Shown: positions 1-5,852, counted from the stretch's first letter. The stretch is 6,895 nt of DNA from Nanohaloarchaea archaeon PL-Br10_U2g5 (GCA_001564205.1 LKMY01000086.1:1-6895), one strand, 5' to 3'. The notes: a model not told the origin generated them from the letters alone. Made by a program: numbers and translations.

Positions 1-14
1 ATAAACCCATCGAA
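1..14 (-). promoter_or_regulatory. possible second rRNA-type promoter, cut by window edge
   Basis: Read on the minus strand, these bases are TTCGATGGGTTTAT and run off the window. They resemble the core of the promoter block at 101-116 (TTCGACGGGGTTAAAT) and sit about 102 bases downstream of it. Repeated promoters at roughly this spacing are typical of haloarchaeal rRNA operons. The start site would lie outside the window, so this rests on similarity to the neighbouring block only. Confidence 0.4.
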
Positions 15-22
15 GCGCTTCG
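11..22. repeat. 12-base perfect palindrome
   Basis: The sequence cgaagcgcttcg equals its own reverse complement. It overlaps the upstream part of the partial promoter block at 1-14. It could be a protein-binding site or simply chance in GC-rich DNA. Confidence 0.35.
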
Positions 23-35
23 GATCCAACGAAAC

Positions 36-56
36 CGGGCCGAGTTGAACGGCCCG
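36..56. repeat. GC-rich inverted repeat (hairpin)
   Basis: CGGGCCG (36-42) and CGGCCCG (50-56) form a perfect 7-base-pair stem around a 7-base loop. It lies between the two promoter-like blocks, inside what would be the transcript from the upstream one. No T-run follows on either strand, so it is not an obvious archaeal terminator. A folded leader element of the putative rRNA transcript is possible. Confidence 0.45.
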
Positions 57-75
57 AGTTCGCGGTGCGTTCTTC

Positions 76-116
76 GCATTAGTCACGATGCCCGGGTCGT
101 ATTTAACCCCGTCGAA
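76..116 (-). promoter_or_regulatory. rRNA-operon-type promoter reading leftwards
   Basis: On the minus strand the block reads TTCGACGGGGTTAAAT, about 22 further bases, then ATGCGAAG. The TATA-like TTAAAT is centred about 26 bases before the G of TGCGAA, the correct archaeal TATA-to-start spacing. From memory, haloarchaeal rRNA promoters have a TTCGACGG..TTTA-like core and start at a TGCGAACG motif, so the match is good in both parts. A strong tRNA or other stable-RNA promoter is the alternative, because the transcribed gene is outside the window. Confidence 0.5.
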
Positions 117-187
117 CTATCGGCGCTGCGTCATGCGGTTTCATGCCGGGGAACTGTGAGCGAGCCCACAGCTCTGTGGTTGGCAAG

Positions 188-193
188 AAAAAA
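188..193 (-). terminator. oligo-T terminator after MC1 gene
   Basis: Six A on the plus strand give TTTTTT on the minus strand about 20 bases past the MC1 stop codon. Archaeal RNA polymerase terminates mainly at T-runs without needing a hairpin. The position also separates MC1 transcription from the promoter at 76-116. Confidence 0.55.
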
Positions 194-213
194 CGTGATC
201 CAGACTTCGAGGG

Positions 214-543
214 CTACTCGTCGTCGATGTACTCGATTCCTTGTTTCGAAACGTTCGCCTTCGTAATGTCGTCGAGGTCGTTGAGCCAGAAGTCGTCATC
301 TGCGTCATCGACTTCGGGAGCGCTGTCTTTCCACGCCCACCCCTCGTACTCGTGGACTTTCTGCGTCCCCTTCTCCCGAAGCCGAAGCGTCACCCGCTCG
401 GCTTCGTCTTCGGACGGGCCGGGTTCAAGCGTTCGGGCAGCTTTGAGCGCGGCCTGCCGAGGCATGTTCCCGGAGAACTCGCTCGGTTCCGATCCATCTT
501 CCTCTCGAAGGGCAAAGTTTCGCTTACCGTCTTCACGTACCAT
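214..543 (-). CDS. MC1-family non-histone chromosomal protein
   Basis: This 109-residue protein matches the archaeal MC1 family, small monomeric chromosomal proteins that bind and sharply bend DNA; the family is known from Methanosarcina and haloarchaea. Recognisable parts are RNFALR (residues 8-13), PRQAALKAA (28-36) and LREKGTQKVHEYEGW (55-69), followed by a tail ending near VSKQGIEY. Tryptophans 69, 71 and 86 fall in or near the region that contacts DNA in MC1. An acidic stretch (residues 79-92, DDADDD and neighbours) makes it longer and more acidic than methanogen MC1, as expected for a high-salt cytoplasm. The start at 543 is supported by a TATA box at 581-590 and a GGAG eight bases ahead of the ATG. 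The gene stands alone, transcribed away from the AbrB-like gene. Confidence 0.9.
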   Translation of the reverse strand: MVREDGKRNFALREEDGSEPSEFSGNMPRQAALKAARTLEPGPSEDEAERVTLRLREKGTQKVHEYEGWAWKDSAPEVDDADDDFWLNDLDDITKANVSKQGIEYIDDE

Positions 544-580
544 GGTTTATGCTCCATGCGGACCCAGCACACAGTCTGTA

Positions 581-590
581 ATAAATATAT
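581..590 (-). promoter_or_regulatory. TATA box for the MC1 gene
   Basis: The minus strand reads ATATATTTAT. It is centred about 43 bases before the MC1 start codon, giving a predicted start site near 560 and a leader of roughly 17 bases that contains GGAG. The AT-rich block stands out sharply from its surroundings. Confidence 0.6.
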
Positions 591-612
591 CGGGGAAATG
601 AAAGCTGTTCGG

Positions 613-627
613 CAAAAGGTTTATATA
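613..627 (+). promoter_or_regulatory. strong BRE/TATA-type promoter facing right
   Basis: The plus strand reads caaaagg followed by tttatata, a purine-rich BRE-like element next to a near-ideal TATA box. Transcription would start about position 650, some 245 bases before the next start codon at 895. It lies only about 30 bases from the oppositely facing MC1 TATA box. Haloarchaeal mRNAs usually have little or no leader, so this promoter may serve a small RNA rather than directly the AbrB-like gene. Confidence 0.55.
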
Positions 628-631
628 GTAA

Positions 632-830
632 CTCGGCCGCGCCTAGCGGTTTCGCGTCGCTACTGGGTTGGAGAGGCCGTCCGTTACCAACGGTGAACTC
701 GGTTGCACTGGTCTCGTTACACAGCGGTTCGGCCAAATACATCGGACAGCCGCAACCACGTGCCGGACGGTCCCGACCGAGGGCAGTGAGCTGAGCGGAC
801 GCAACTGATCGAACTGCTCCAGGCGCCGGG
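632..830 (+). ncRNA. candidate structured RNA or long structured leader
   Basis: No convincing protein is encoded here on either strand, yet the region follows a strong promoter and contains nested complementary segments: 677-683 with 764-770 (7 pairs, CCGTCCG/CGGACGG), and inside it 701-706 with 752-757 (GGTTGC/GCAACC). Further possible pairs are 639-644 with 821-826, 781-787 with 813-819, and local hairpins at 644-662, 681-693 and 768-779, some mutually exclusive. The outermost pair begins ahead of the predicted start near 650, so it may not be transcribed. No tRNA, SRP RNA or RNase P RNA signature is visible. Pairings of this length can arise by chance in GC-rich DNA, so this is a hypothesis and the boundaries are approximate. 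Confidence 0.3.
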
Positions 831-850
831 GAGGCCGCACGGGTAAACAA

Positions 851-858
851 CATTTATG
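851..858 (+). promoter_or_regulatory. possible TATA box for AbrB-like gene
   Basis: The bases catttatg lie about 40 bases ahead of the ATG at 895, which predicts a start site near 880 and a leader of about 15 bases. It is weaker than the box at 620-627 but far better placed for this gene. Confidence 0.4.
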
Positions 859-894
859 TGTCTGCTATGGCGAGGTGCGACCAGTACAACCGCG

Positions 895-1098
895 ATGGTC
901 CGTAAAAAGAAGCTCAGCCCGAGTGGCGCGAAGGACGACGACGGGGAGTATCACAACGTCCACGTGAACCTCCACGAGGATGAACTCGCCGTCGCCGGAA
1001 TGGAAATCGGTGACGAGGTGTTCGTTCGGGTTCGCGACGGCAAAATCATCATTCAGAAGGCCGACTCCGATCCCGAACAGCTCGAGCACGATTTTTAA
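895..1098 (+). CDS. small AbrB/SpoVT-like (swapped-hairpin) protein
   Basis: This 67-residue protein has a basic start (MVRKKKLSP), an acidic linker (DDDGEY) and a core from about residue 21 to 57 with the pattern of AbrB/MazE/SpoVT swapped-hairpin domains: a V-x-V-x-L strand, a short helix, a GMEIGDEV turn, then VRVRDGKIIIQKA. Members are usually dimeric DNA-binding regulators or antitoxins. No toxin partner is adjacent, so a transcription-regulator role is more likely, but this is inferred from fold pattern alone. An in-frame ATG at 856 would add 13 residues unlike the rest (MCLLWRGATST); I chose 895 because the protein then begins with the basic segment and the TATA-like box at 851-858 would lie upstream of it. 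The gene ends in a T-run overlapping the stop codon. It diverges from the MC1 gene. Confidence 0.7.
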   Translation: MVRKKKLSPSGAKDDDGEYHNVHVNLHEDELAVAGMEIGDEVFVRVRDGKIIIQKADSDPEQLEHDF

Positions 1099-1134
1099 CC
1101 CCAAATCACGGGCTCGCGCGTTGACACTCTGCGC

Positions 1135-1149
1135 AGACCAGTATAGTCT
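1135..1149 (+). promoter_or_regulatory. possible pyrD promoter with overlapping dyad
   Basis: A TATA-like gtatag sits inside a short inverted repeat (AGAC...GTCT) about 65 bases ahead of the pyrD ATG, implying a leader of about 40 bases. The dyad over the TATA box could be an operator. The match to the TATA consensus is modest, and no better box is seen between here and the start codon. Confidence 0.3.
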
Positions 1150-1209
1150 GTGTGCACAGGCGGGCGCGGGTCGGCGGATTGATAGCCGTTCGTGAGAAGA
1201 GTGAGTCAA

Positions 1210-2265
1210 ATGGGCGCGTACGATCTGTTGAAGCCGGCGGTGTTCCGACTTCCACCAGAGACGGCACACGAGATGACACACCGGTTGTTACGGGCGATAC
1301 AGAGTACACCGGCCGTGGATCTGATGCGAAGACGATACACGGTGTCGGATAATCGACTGCGGGTCGAAGCGTTCGACAACGAGTTCCCGAATCCGGTCGG
1401 CGTCGCCGCCGGATTCGACAAGAACGCAGAGATTCCGCGAGCGCTTACGGCTCTCGGGTTCGGCCACATCGAAGTGGGCGGTGTCACAGCCGAGCGACAG
1501 CCCGGGAACCCGAGGCCTCGGCTGTTTCGGCTTCGCGAAGACGAGGCACTCATCAATCGACTGGGGTTCAACAACGAGGGGGCAGACATCATCGGTGAGC
1601 GACTCGACCGCGAACCCATGCCAGACGTTCCCGTCGGCATCAACATCGGGAAGTCGAAGTCAACGCCGCTCGCGGAGGCAGCGGACGACTACCGGTACAC
1701 ATACGATCGGGTCGCGAGCGTGGGCGACTACTTCGTCGTCAACGTTTCCAGTCCGAATACACCCGGGCTTCGGGAACTCCAGGACAGGGAAGCACTGGAA
1801 GAGATCCTCGGTGGGCTCGCGGACGCGGGCGCCAATCCGCTTCTCGTGAAGCTCTCACCAGATCTCCCAGACCCCGCCGTCGAGGACGCGATCAGCGTCG
1901 TCGGTGAACTCGGCCTCGACGGGATCATCGCGACCAACACCACCACGTCGCGGCCGAAGTCGTTGCGTAGTCCGCAGCGAGCGGAGCGAGGTGGGCTCTC
2001 CGGGAAGCCGATCGAGGAACTAGCCACGGACCGGATACGGTTTGTCGCCGAACGGACCGACGCGCCGGTGATCGGTGTCGGCGGGGTCTCGGACGCTGCG
2101 GGTGCCTACGAGAAAATACGCGCAGGCGCCTCGCTCGTTCAGCTGTACACGGGGCTCGTGTACGAAGGTCCGAGTCTCGCACGCAACATCAACGACGGAC
2201 TGCTTAGCCTACTCGATCGAGACGGGTTCGATTCGGTTTCGGACGCGGTCGGCATCGACCTGTAG
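1210..2265 (+). CDS. pyrD: quinone-dependent dihydroorotate dehydrogenase (class 2)
   Basis: PyrD oxidises dihydroorotate to orotate with FMN, the fourth step of de novo pyrimidine synthesis, and class 2 enzymes pass the electrons to membrane quinone. The 351-residue protein has the class 2 layout: a helical N-terminal extension (about residues 1-45) that forms the quinone entry, then a TIM barrel. Visible motifs are NPVGVAAGFDKNAE (61-74), GFGHIEVGGVT (83-93), INRLGFNN (115-122), NIGKSK (145-150), NVSSPNTPGLREL (178-190), VKLSPDL (213-219), ATNTTTSRP (241-249), GGLSGKP (261-267), VIGVGGV (287-293) and QLYTGLVYEGP (311-321). Ser181, in NVSS, matches the catalytic serine of class 2 enzymes; class 1 enzymes have cysteine there. 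In-frame GTG codons at 1192 and 1201 would add a few residues; the ATG at 1210 gives the usual MGxYDxLKP beginning. It converges on valS. Confidence 0.96.
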   Translation: MGAYDLLKPAVFRLPPETAHEMTHRLLRAIQSTPAVDLMRRRYTVSDNRLRVEAFDNEFPNPVGVAAGFDKNAEIPRALTALGFGHIEVGGVTAERQPGNPRPRLFRLREDEALINRLGFNNEGADIIGERLDREPMPDVPVGINIGKSKSTPLAEAADDYRYTYDRVASVGDYFVVNVSSPNTPGLRELQDREALEEILGGLADAGANPLLVKLSPDLPDPAVEDAISVVGELGLDGIIATNTTTSRPKSLRSPQRAERGGLSGKPIEELATDRIRFVAERTDAPVIGVGGVSDAAGAYEKIRAGASLVQLYTGLVYEGPSLARNINDGLLSLLDRDGFDSVSDAVGIDL

Positions 2266-2275
2266 CCGACCGGCT
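2264..2275. terminator. weak hairpin between pyrD and valS
   Basis: AGCC and GGCT pair around a 4-base loop in the 33-base gap between the converging genes, overlapping the last base of the pyrD stop codon. No T-run follows on either strand, so a role in termination is doubtful. The two genes may read into one another's 3' ends. Confidence 0.2.
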
Positions 2276-2298
2276 GCTCACACCCAGGCGGATCAGTG

Positions 2299-4959
2299 CT
2301 ATGCTGACGGCTCGTTGCGGACGATGACGACGACGTCATCGTCCTCCAGCAGTTCACCCTCGCCCTGGTACTGGCGCTCCTCTTCGATCGAGAACTCTTC
2401 AGTAGTGAGAGTAACGCCCGCGACGTGAAGTTCGTCGCCGTCGATTTCGTAGTCCTCCTGCGCCAGAGCTGCCTCGATGTCGCCGACCTGATCCCCGTAC
2501 TTCGGGCCGACAGTCGCGTAGTCGAGGTCGATCCCGGTAATCACCGTCTCGACCGGGGCGTCTCCATCGGGATGAACCGTGAGGTCCGCGACGTGCATTA
2601 CGCCCGTGATGTCGTCCTCGAAGCCGCGGACGTTGGCGTACACCTCGACCGCGTCGAGCTCGGCGTTTAGCGGAAGTTGATTTGCGCTCTTGTACTTGCG
2701 AAGCACGCCGACGACGGCGGTCGCTGCGACGCCCGCGTCGTGGTCGGCGTCGAGTCCGAGCTGTTCGGGCCAGTCGGCGAGATGAATTGAGTCGCGTGCG
2801 CCGTCCGCGACAGCGGCGTCGACCGCGTCCGGATCGCTCGCGGCGTCCGCGTACATGTCGTGCCACAACTCCTCGGTGACGTGTGCGAGCAGCGGGGCGA
2901 ACAGCTTCAAGAACCGACGGTGTGCCGTTCGAAGCGTGTACGCCGCGGCATCGTCTTCGCGCTGTTTGACGATCTCGAGGTAGTCGTCACAGAACGTGTT
3001 CCAGAAGAAGCTCCGAAGCCCGTCGCGAGCCTTCGAGAACTCACGGCCTTCGAGCAGATCGGTGAGGCGTTCGATCTCGCGGTCGAGCTCTGCCAGCAGC
3101 CACCGGTCGAGCGCTCGGAGGTCTTCGTCGGCCGGCGCGTCCGGATACGGCTCCGGCGCCAGCGACTCGACGAGCTTGGAGGCGTTCCACAGCTTCCGAA
3201 TGAGCTTCTCGCCCGCGCGCAGGCCCTTCTCCTGATACGGAAGGTCATCGCCGATCGCTGAGCCGGCCGCCCAGAACCGGGCGGCGTCGACCGGGTACTC
3301 CTCGAGCACTTCGTCGGGCGCGACGACGTTCCCCTTGGATTTCGACATCTTCTCTCGGTTCTGATCGAGCACCATCCCGTTGATCATCGTCGACTCGAAC
3401 GGCACCTCGCCTGTGTGTTCATAACACTTGATGACGGTGTGGAACAGCCAGAAGGAGATGATGTCGTGACCCTGTGGGCGGACGTCCATCGGGTAGATCT
3501 CCGGCCGCTCCATCGAGAACGCCTCGGCGTCGTCGTCCCAGTCCCAGCCCGCGTTGATCAGCGGCGTGAGCGAGGAGGTCGCCCACGTGTCTAAGACGTC
3601 GTCTTCGGGGACGAACTCGTCGGCGCCGCACTCGGGACAGCTGTCGACCGGCGGGTCGTCGGAGAGCGGGTCGACCGGGAGGTCCGATTTCTCGGCCATA
3701 ATCTCGTGGTCACAGTCGGCGCAGTACCAGACCGGGAACGGAATTCCGGAGGACCGCTGTCGGGAGATCAGCCAGTCCCACTGGAGCCCCTCCACCCAGT
3801 GTTTGTATCGAGTGAACATCTTCTCGGGGAACCACTCCATCTCGCGGCCGGCTTGAAGGTACTCCTCGCGTTTGTCCAGCACCTCGACGTACCACTGCTC
3901 GGTGACGAGGAACTCGACGCTCGTGTTACACCGCTCGTGGACGTTGACCGAGTGAGAGATCCCCCAGCGATCCAACAGCGCGCCGGCGTCGTCGAGGTCG
4001 GCGACGATGGCTTCGCGCGCCTCGGCGGAGGACAACCCTTCGTACTCGTCCGCGACGTCGGTCATGTGTGCGGATTCGTCAATAGCAACCCGCAGCTCCA
4101 GGTCGTGCGCCTGGTACCACTCGATATCGTTCTGGTCGCCGAACGTACAACACATCACGATGCCGGAGCCGGTCTCCATGTCGACGCGGTCGTCGGCGAT
4201 GATCGGCACGTCGTGGCCGAACAGTGGGACCTCGGCACGCTCGCCGACGAGGTGTTGGTTCTCGTCGTCGTCCGGGTGGACGAAGACGGCGACACAGGCG
4301 GGGAGTAGCTCGGGACGGGTCGTGGAGATGGTGAACGAGCCTCCGTCGAGAACGCCAAATTCGATGTCGTGAAAGTGCGAGTCGCGCTCGTCGTCTTCCG
4401 TCTCGACCTGTGAGATCGCCGTCTCACACTCGGGACACCAGATCGCCGGCGCCTCCTGACGGTACTCGCGGCCCTTCTCGTAGAGGTCGATAAAGGAGAG
4501 CTGCGAGGTTCGCTGGACTGCCGGAGAGATGGTGCGGTAGGTGTTCGTCCAGTCGATAGAGAGGCCGACACCCTGCATCTTCTCGGTGAACTCGTCTTCG
4601 TACTGACGGCACACCTCGCGGGTTTTCTTCTGGAACTCGCGGCGCTCGAAGTCCTGGTGACGGATATCGAGTTCGCGCTCGGCGAGGCGCTCGGAGGCGA
4701 TCCCGTTGTCGTCGTAGCCGAACGGGTAGAACACCTCGCTGTCGTGCATGCGGTGGAAGCGCGCGACGACATCTTGGAGGATCGAGCCGTATACGTGGCC
4801 CCAGTGGAGGCTCCCGGATACGGTCGGCGGCGGGGTGTCGATGGAGAACGCGGTGTTCGGATCGACCGGGTCGTCGGGATAGGCGTACGTCTCCTCGTCG
4901 ACCCATCGCCGCTGCCAACGCGGCTCGGCGGTGTCGGGGTCGTACTCACCACTGGGCAT
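2299..4959 (-). CDS. valS: valyl-tRNA synthetase
   Basis: ValRS charges tRNA-Val with valine in the cytoplasm and hydrolyses mischarged threonyl-tRNA-Val. The 886-residue protein has a class I Rossmann domain with HWGH (52-55, the HIGH motif) and KMSKS (537-541). The editing domain (about 200-340) holds TTRPELLPACVAVF (213-226) and GSGIVMCCTFGDQND (264-278). Two zinc-site candidates are seen: C175/C178 with H341/C344, and C413/C416 with C441/C444. DWLISRQR (395-402), DTWATSS (457-463) and GHDIISFW (497-504) are family signatures. The anticodon-binding helical domain covers about 615-770, followed by a small acidic C-terminal domain and no bacterial-type coiled coil. The reading frame stays open upstream to 5169, but those 70 residues are arginine- and proline-rich with an LPT repeat and lack similarity to ValRS, so MPSGEYDPDTAEPRW at 4959 is the start. 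Confidence 0.97.
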   Translation of the reverse strand: MPSGEYDPDTAEPRWQRRWVDEETYAYPDDPVDPNTAFSIDTPPPTVSGSLHWGHVYGSILQDVVARFHRMHDSEVFYPFGYDDNGIASERLAERELDIRHQDFERREFQKKTREVCRQYEDEFTEKMQGVGLSIDWTNTYRTISPAVQRTSQLSFIDLYEKGREYRQEAPAIWCPECETAISQVETEDDERDSHFHDIEFGVLDGGSFTISTTRPELLPACVAVFVHPDDDENQHLVGERAEVPLFGHDVPIIADDRVDMETGSGIVMCCTFGDQNDIEWYQAHDLELRVAIDESAHMTDVADEYEGLSSAEAREAIVADLDDAGALLDRWGISHSVNVHERCNTSVEFLVTEQWYVEVLDKREEYLQAGREMEWFPEKMFTRYKHWVEGLQWDWLISRQRSSGIPFPVWYCADCDHEIMAEKSDLPVDPLSDDPPVDSCPECGADEFVPEDDVLDTWATSSLTPLINAGWDWDDDAEAFSMERPEIYPMDVRPQGHDIISFWLFHTVIKCYEHTGEVPFESTMINGMVLDQNREKMSKSKGNVVAPDEVLEEYPVDAARFWAAGSAIGDDLPYQEKGLRAGEKLIRKLWNASKLVESLAPEPYPDAPADEDLRALDRWLLAELDREIERLTDLLEGREFSKARDGLRSFFWNTFCDDYLEIVKQREDDAAAYTLRTAHRRFLKLFAPLLAHVTEELWHDMYADAASDPDAVDAAVADGARDSIHLADWPEQLGLDADHDAGVAATAVVGVLRKYKSANQLPLNAELDAVEVYANVRGFEDDITGVMHVADLTVHPDGDAPVETVITGIDLDYATVGPKYGDQVGDIEAALAQEDYEIDGDELHVAGVTLTTEEFSIEEERQYQGEGELLEDDDVVVIVRNEPSA

Positions 4960-4984
4960 TTCACGCTCACGTACCGCCGGTTCC

Positions 4985-4991
4985 CCCTTAA
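4985..4991 (-). promoter_or_regulatory. possible weak TATA element for valS
   Basis: On the minus strand a GTTAAGG-type element is centred about 29 bases ahead of the valS ATG, the spacing expected for a leaderless transcript. The core is only four bases long (TTAA), so valS might instead be read through from the promoter at 5354-5363. Confidence 0.3.
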
Positions 4992-5013
4992 CGGCCTCGG
5001 TTGTGCGGGAAGG

Positions 5014-5058
5014 GATTGTGGGGAGTGTCGGGGGTGTCGGGAGCGTTGGAAGCGTCGG
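5014..5058. repeat. imperfect 9-base tandem repeat (five units)
   Basis: Five consecutive units of the form g-a-g-t/c-g-t-c-g-g occur: gattgtggg, gagtgtcgg, gggtgtcgg, gagcgttgg and aagcgtcgg. They occupy the gap between valS and the upstream small gene. On the minus strand the frame open to valS reads them as repeated Leu-Pro-Thr, which is why that frame stays open without being coding. Confidence 0.65.
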
Positions 5059-5074
5059 GAGCGCGACGAGGGAA

Positions 5075-5329
5075 CTACACCACGTCGTCGGGGTCGTGTT
5101 CGGCAGCCATCCGCGACGCCTCCGCGGCGAACCGTTCGACCTCGTCGTCCGGACTCTCACCGAGCGCACTCTCGTCGACGTCGCGCCCAGCCGTGATCCC
5201 GCCGCCCGTGACGAGTCGTTGTTCGGCTAATTCCTTCGTGTGCACGCGCGACCCGTCTTCGGTGGCGTACGTGAGCCGCACGAGTCCCTTCGAGTCGAAC
5301 TGTCGATCGACGAGCCAGACCGTGGTCAT
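5075..5329 (-). CDS. small conserved-type haloarchaeal protein of unknown function
   Basis: The 84-residue product is acidic and soluble, with no signal peptide, membrane segment or cysteine. The N-terminal third (MTTVWLVDRQFDSKGLVRLTY) looks like two beta strands, followed by ATEDGSRVHTKELAEQ, a glycine-rich turn (TGGGITAG, 41-48) and a strongly acidic C-terminal helix ending in EHDPDDVV. It recalls small uncharacterised haloarchaeal proteins, but I know no function for them. The start is well supported by a TATA box about 28 bases ahead, which predicts a leaderless mRNA. It precedes valS on the same strand with a 115-base gap, so co-transcription is possible but not shown. Composition and codon use match the core genes, which favours a real gene. 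Confidence 0.75.
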   Translation of the reverse strand: MTTVWLVDRQFDSKGLVRLTYATEDGSRVHTKELAEQRLVTGGGITAGRDVDESALGESPDDEVERFAAEASRMAAEHDPDDVV

Positions 5330-5353
5330 GGGTGCGGATCGGTTCCTGTGACG

Positions 5354-5363
5354 CTTAAAAAGG
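5354..5363 (-). promoter_or_regulatory. TATA box for the small gene upstream of valS
   Basis: The minus strand reads CCTTTTTAAG, centred about 28 bases ahead of the ATG at 5329. This fits a leaderless transcript starting at or next to the A of ATG. Confidence 0.65.
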
Positions 5364-5382
5364 ACGGTCGTTTGTCGTCACC

Positions 5383-5408
5383 GCTTTGTACCGCCTCGTC
5401 GAAGGTGG
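5383..5408 (+). promoter_or_regulatory. ferredoxin promoter element and ribosome-binding site
   Basis: A TATA-like gctttgta (5383-5390) lies about 26 bases ahead of the ferredoxin ATG. GAAGGTGG (5401-5408) lies three bases before the ATG and is partly complementary to the 16S 3' end. A leaderless start from the weak TATA box would leave the ribosome-binding site untranscribed, so the true start may instead come from the AT-rich patch at 5354-5363, which can also read rightwards. Confidence 0.4.
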
Positions 5409-5411
5409 CTC

Positions 5412-5651
5412 ATGCGCGTGAAATTCGACCGGGACACCTGCATCGGGATGTATCAGTGCGTCGCAGAGTGGGACGGGTTCGAGAAGGATATGAACGACGG
5501 GAAAGCCGACCTCGTGGGCGGTAAGGAGGAGACCGACGACGTGTTCGTCGTCGACGTCCCGGAGGGTGAGGAGTTGGACGCGAAGTTCGCGGCGCGGGTC
5601 TGTCCGGTCGATGCGATCGAGGTATACGAGGACGGCGAGCAGGTGGTTTGA
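5412..5651 (+). CDS. three-cysteine ferredoxin, likely [3Fe-4S]
   Basis: This 79-residue acidic protein is a small single-cluster ferredoxin, a soluble electron carrier. The N-terminal half has DTCIGMYQCVAEW and the C-terminal half ARVCPVDAIEVYEDG. Only three cysteines are present: C10, C16 and C64, the last followed by proline. A [4Fe-4S] protein would have CxxCxxC...CP; here the middle ligand position is M13. The spacing resembles the CIGxGxC...CP ferredoxins of actinobacteria that carry [3Fe-4S] clusters and serve cytochrome P450s. The segment between the two halves (about residues 17-60) is longer and more acidic than in those proteins. No oxidoreductase partner is next to it, so the partner is unknown. 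A good ribosome-binding sequence supports the ATG at 5412. It diverges from the small gene at 5075-5329. Confidence 0.85.
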   Translation: MRVKFDRDTCIGMYQCVAEWDGFEKDMNDGKADLVGGKEETDDVFVVDVPEGEELDAKFAARVCPVDAIEVYEDGEQVV

Positions 5652-5742
5652 AAAGGGATTCCGGGGAGTATCGCGGCTTGGACGGGATAGTCGAACGCCG
5701 AACCAGCGCGCTCGGACGAGAGAGCAGCGTGAGGATCGGCAG

Positions 5743-5796
5743 TTGGCGGTCAGCGGTTGGCGCTCGGCGGCTGGCGCTCGGCGGCTGGCGGCCTCG
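5743..5796. repeat. 14-base tandem repeat
   Basis: Units are 5743-5756 (ttggcggtcagcgg), 5757-5770 (ttggcgctcggcgg) and 5771-5784 (ctggcgctcggcgg), followed by a partial unit from 5785. The second and third units differ by one base. The third unit runs into the longer direct repeat that begins at 5791. Confidence 0.75.
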
Positions 5797-5848
5797 TTCC
5801 TCCCCAGCCTCGACGGTTGAAAGCCTCGTTCCTCCCCAGCCTCGGCGG
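5791..5848. repeat. 26-base direct repeat pair, period 32
   Basis: Positions 5791-5816 and 5823-5848 are identical except for one base (a at 5813, g at 5845), with a 6-base spacer. Each copy contains cctcgttcctccccagcctc. Similar GC-rich intergenic words seem familiar from haloarchaeal genomes, but I cannot verify that here. Two copies and no regular spacer rule out a CRISPR array. Confidence 0.75.
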
Positions 5849-5852
5849 ATGC

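Noticed and set aside
632..850. tRNA, SRP RNA or RNase P RNA
   Set aside because: No T-arm or anticodon arrangement, no SRP helix 8 motif and no conserved RNase P segments are visible; the length also does not fit the large RNAs.
677..853. H/ACA guide RNA ending at the ACA near 848
   Set aside because: The best stem (677-683/764-770) is not followed by ACA, and no convincing lower stem ends just before the ACA at 847-852.
856..894. upstream ATG start for the AbrB-like protein
   Set aside because: The added 13 residues do not look like the family, and the ATG overlaps the probable TATA box.
3706..4308. 200-residue open frame on the plus strand opposite valS
   Set aside because: Antisense shadow of valS with no recognisable domain or promoter.
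4155..4970. 271-residue open frame on the minus strand inside valS
   Set aside because: It is a Ser/Arg/Thr-rich shadow of the valS gene in another frame, as is common in GC-rich DNA.
4960..5169. 70-residue N-terminal extension of valyl-tRNA synthetase
   Set aside because: The sequence is arginine/proline-rich, arises from a 9-base tandem repeat, overlaps the end of the upstream gene and has no counterpart in the family; the ATG at 4959 gives a normal ValRS start.
5791..5848. CRISPR repeats
   Set aside because: Only two copies with a 6-base spacer, and no array or cas genes.
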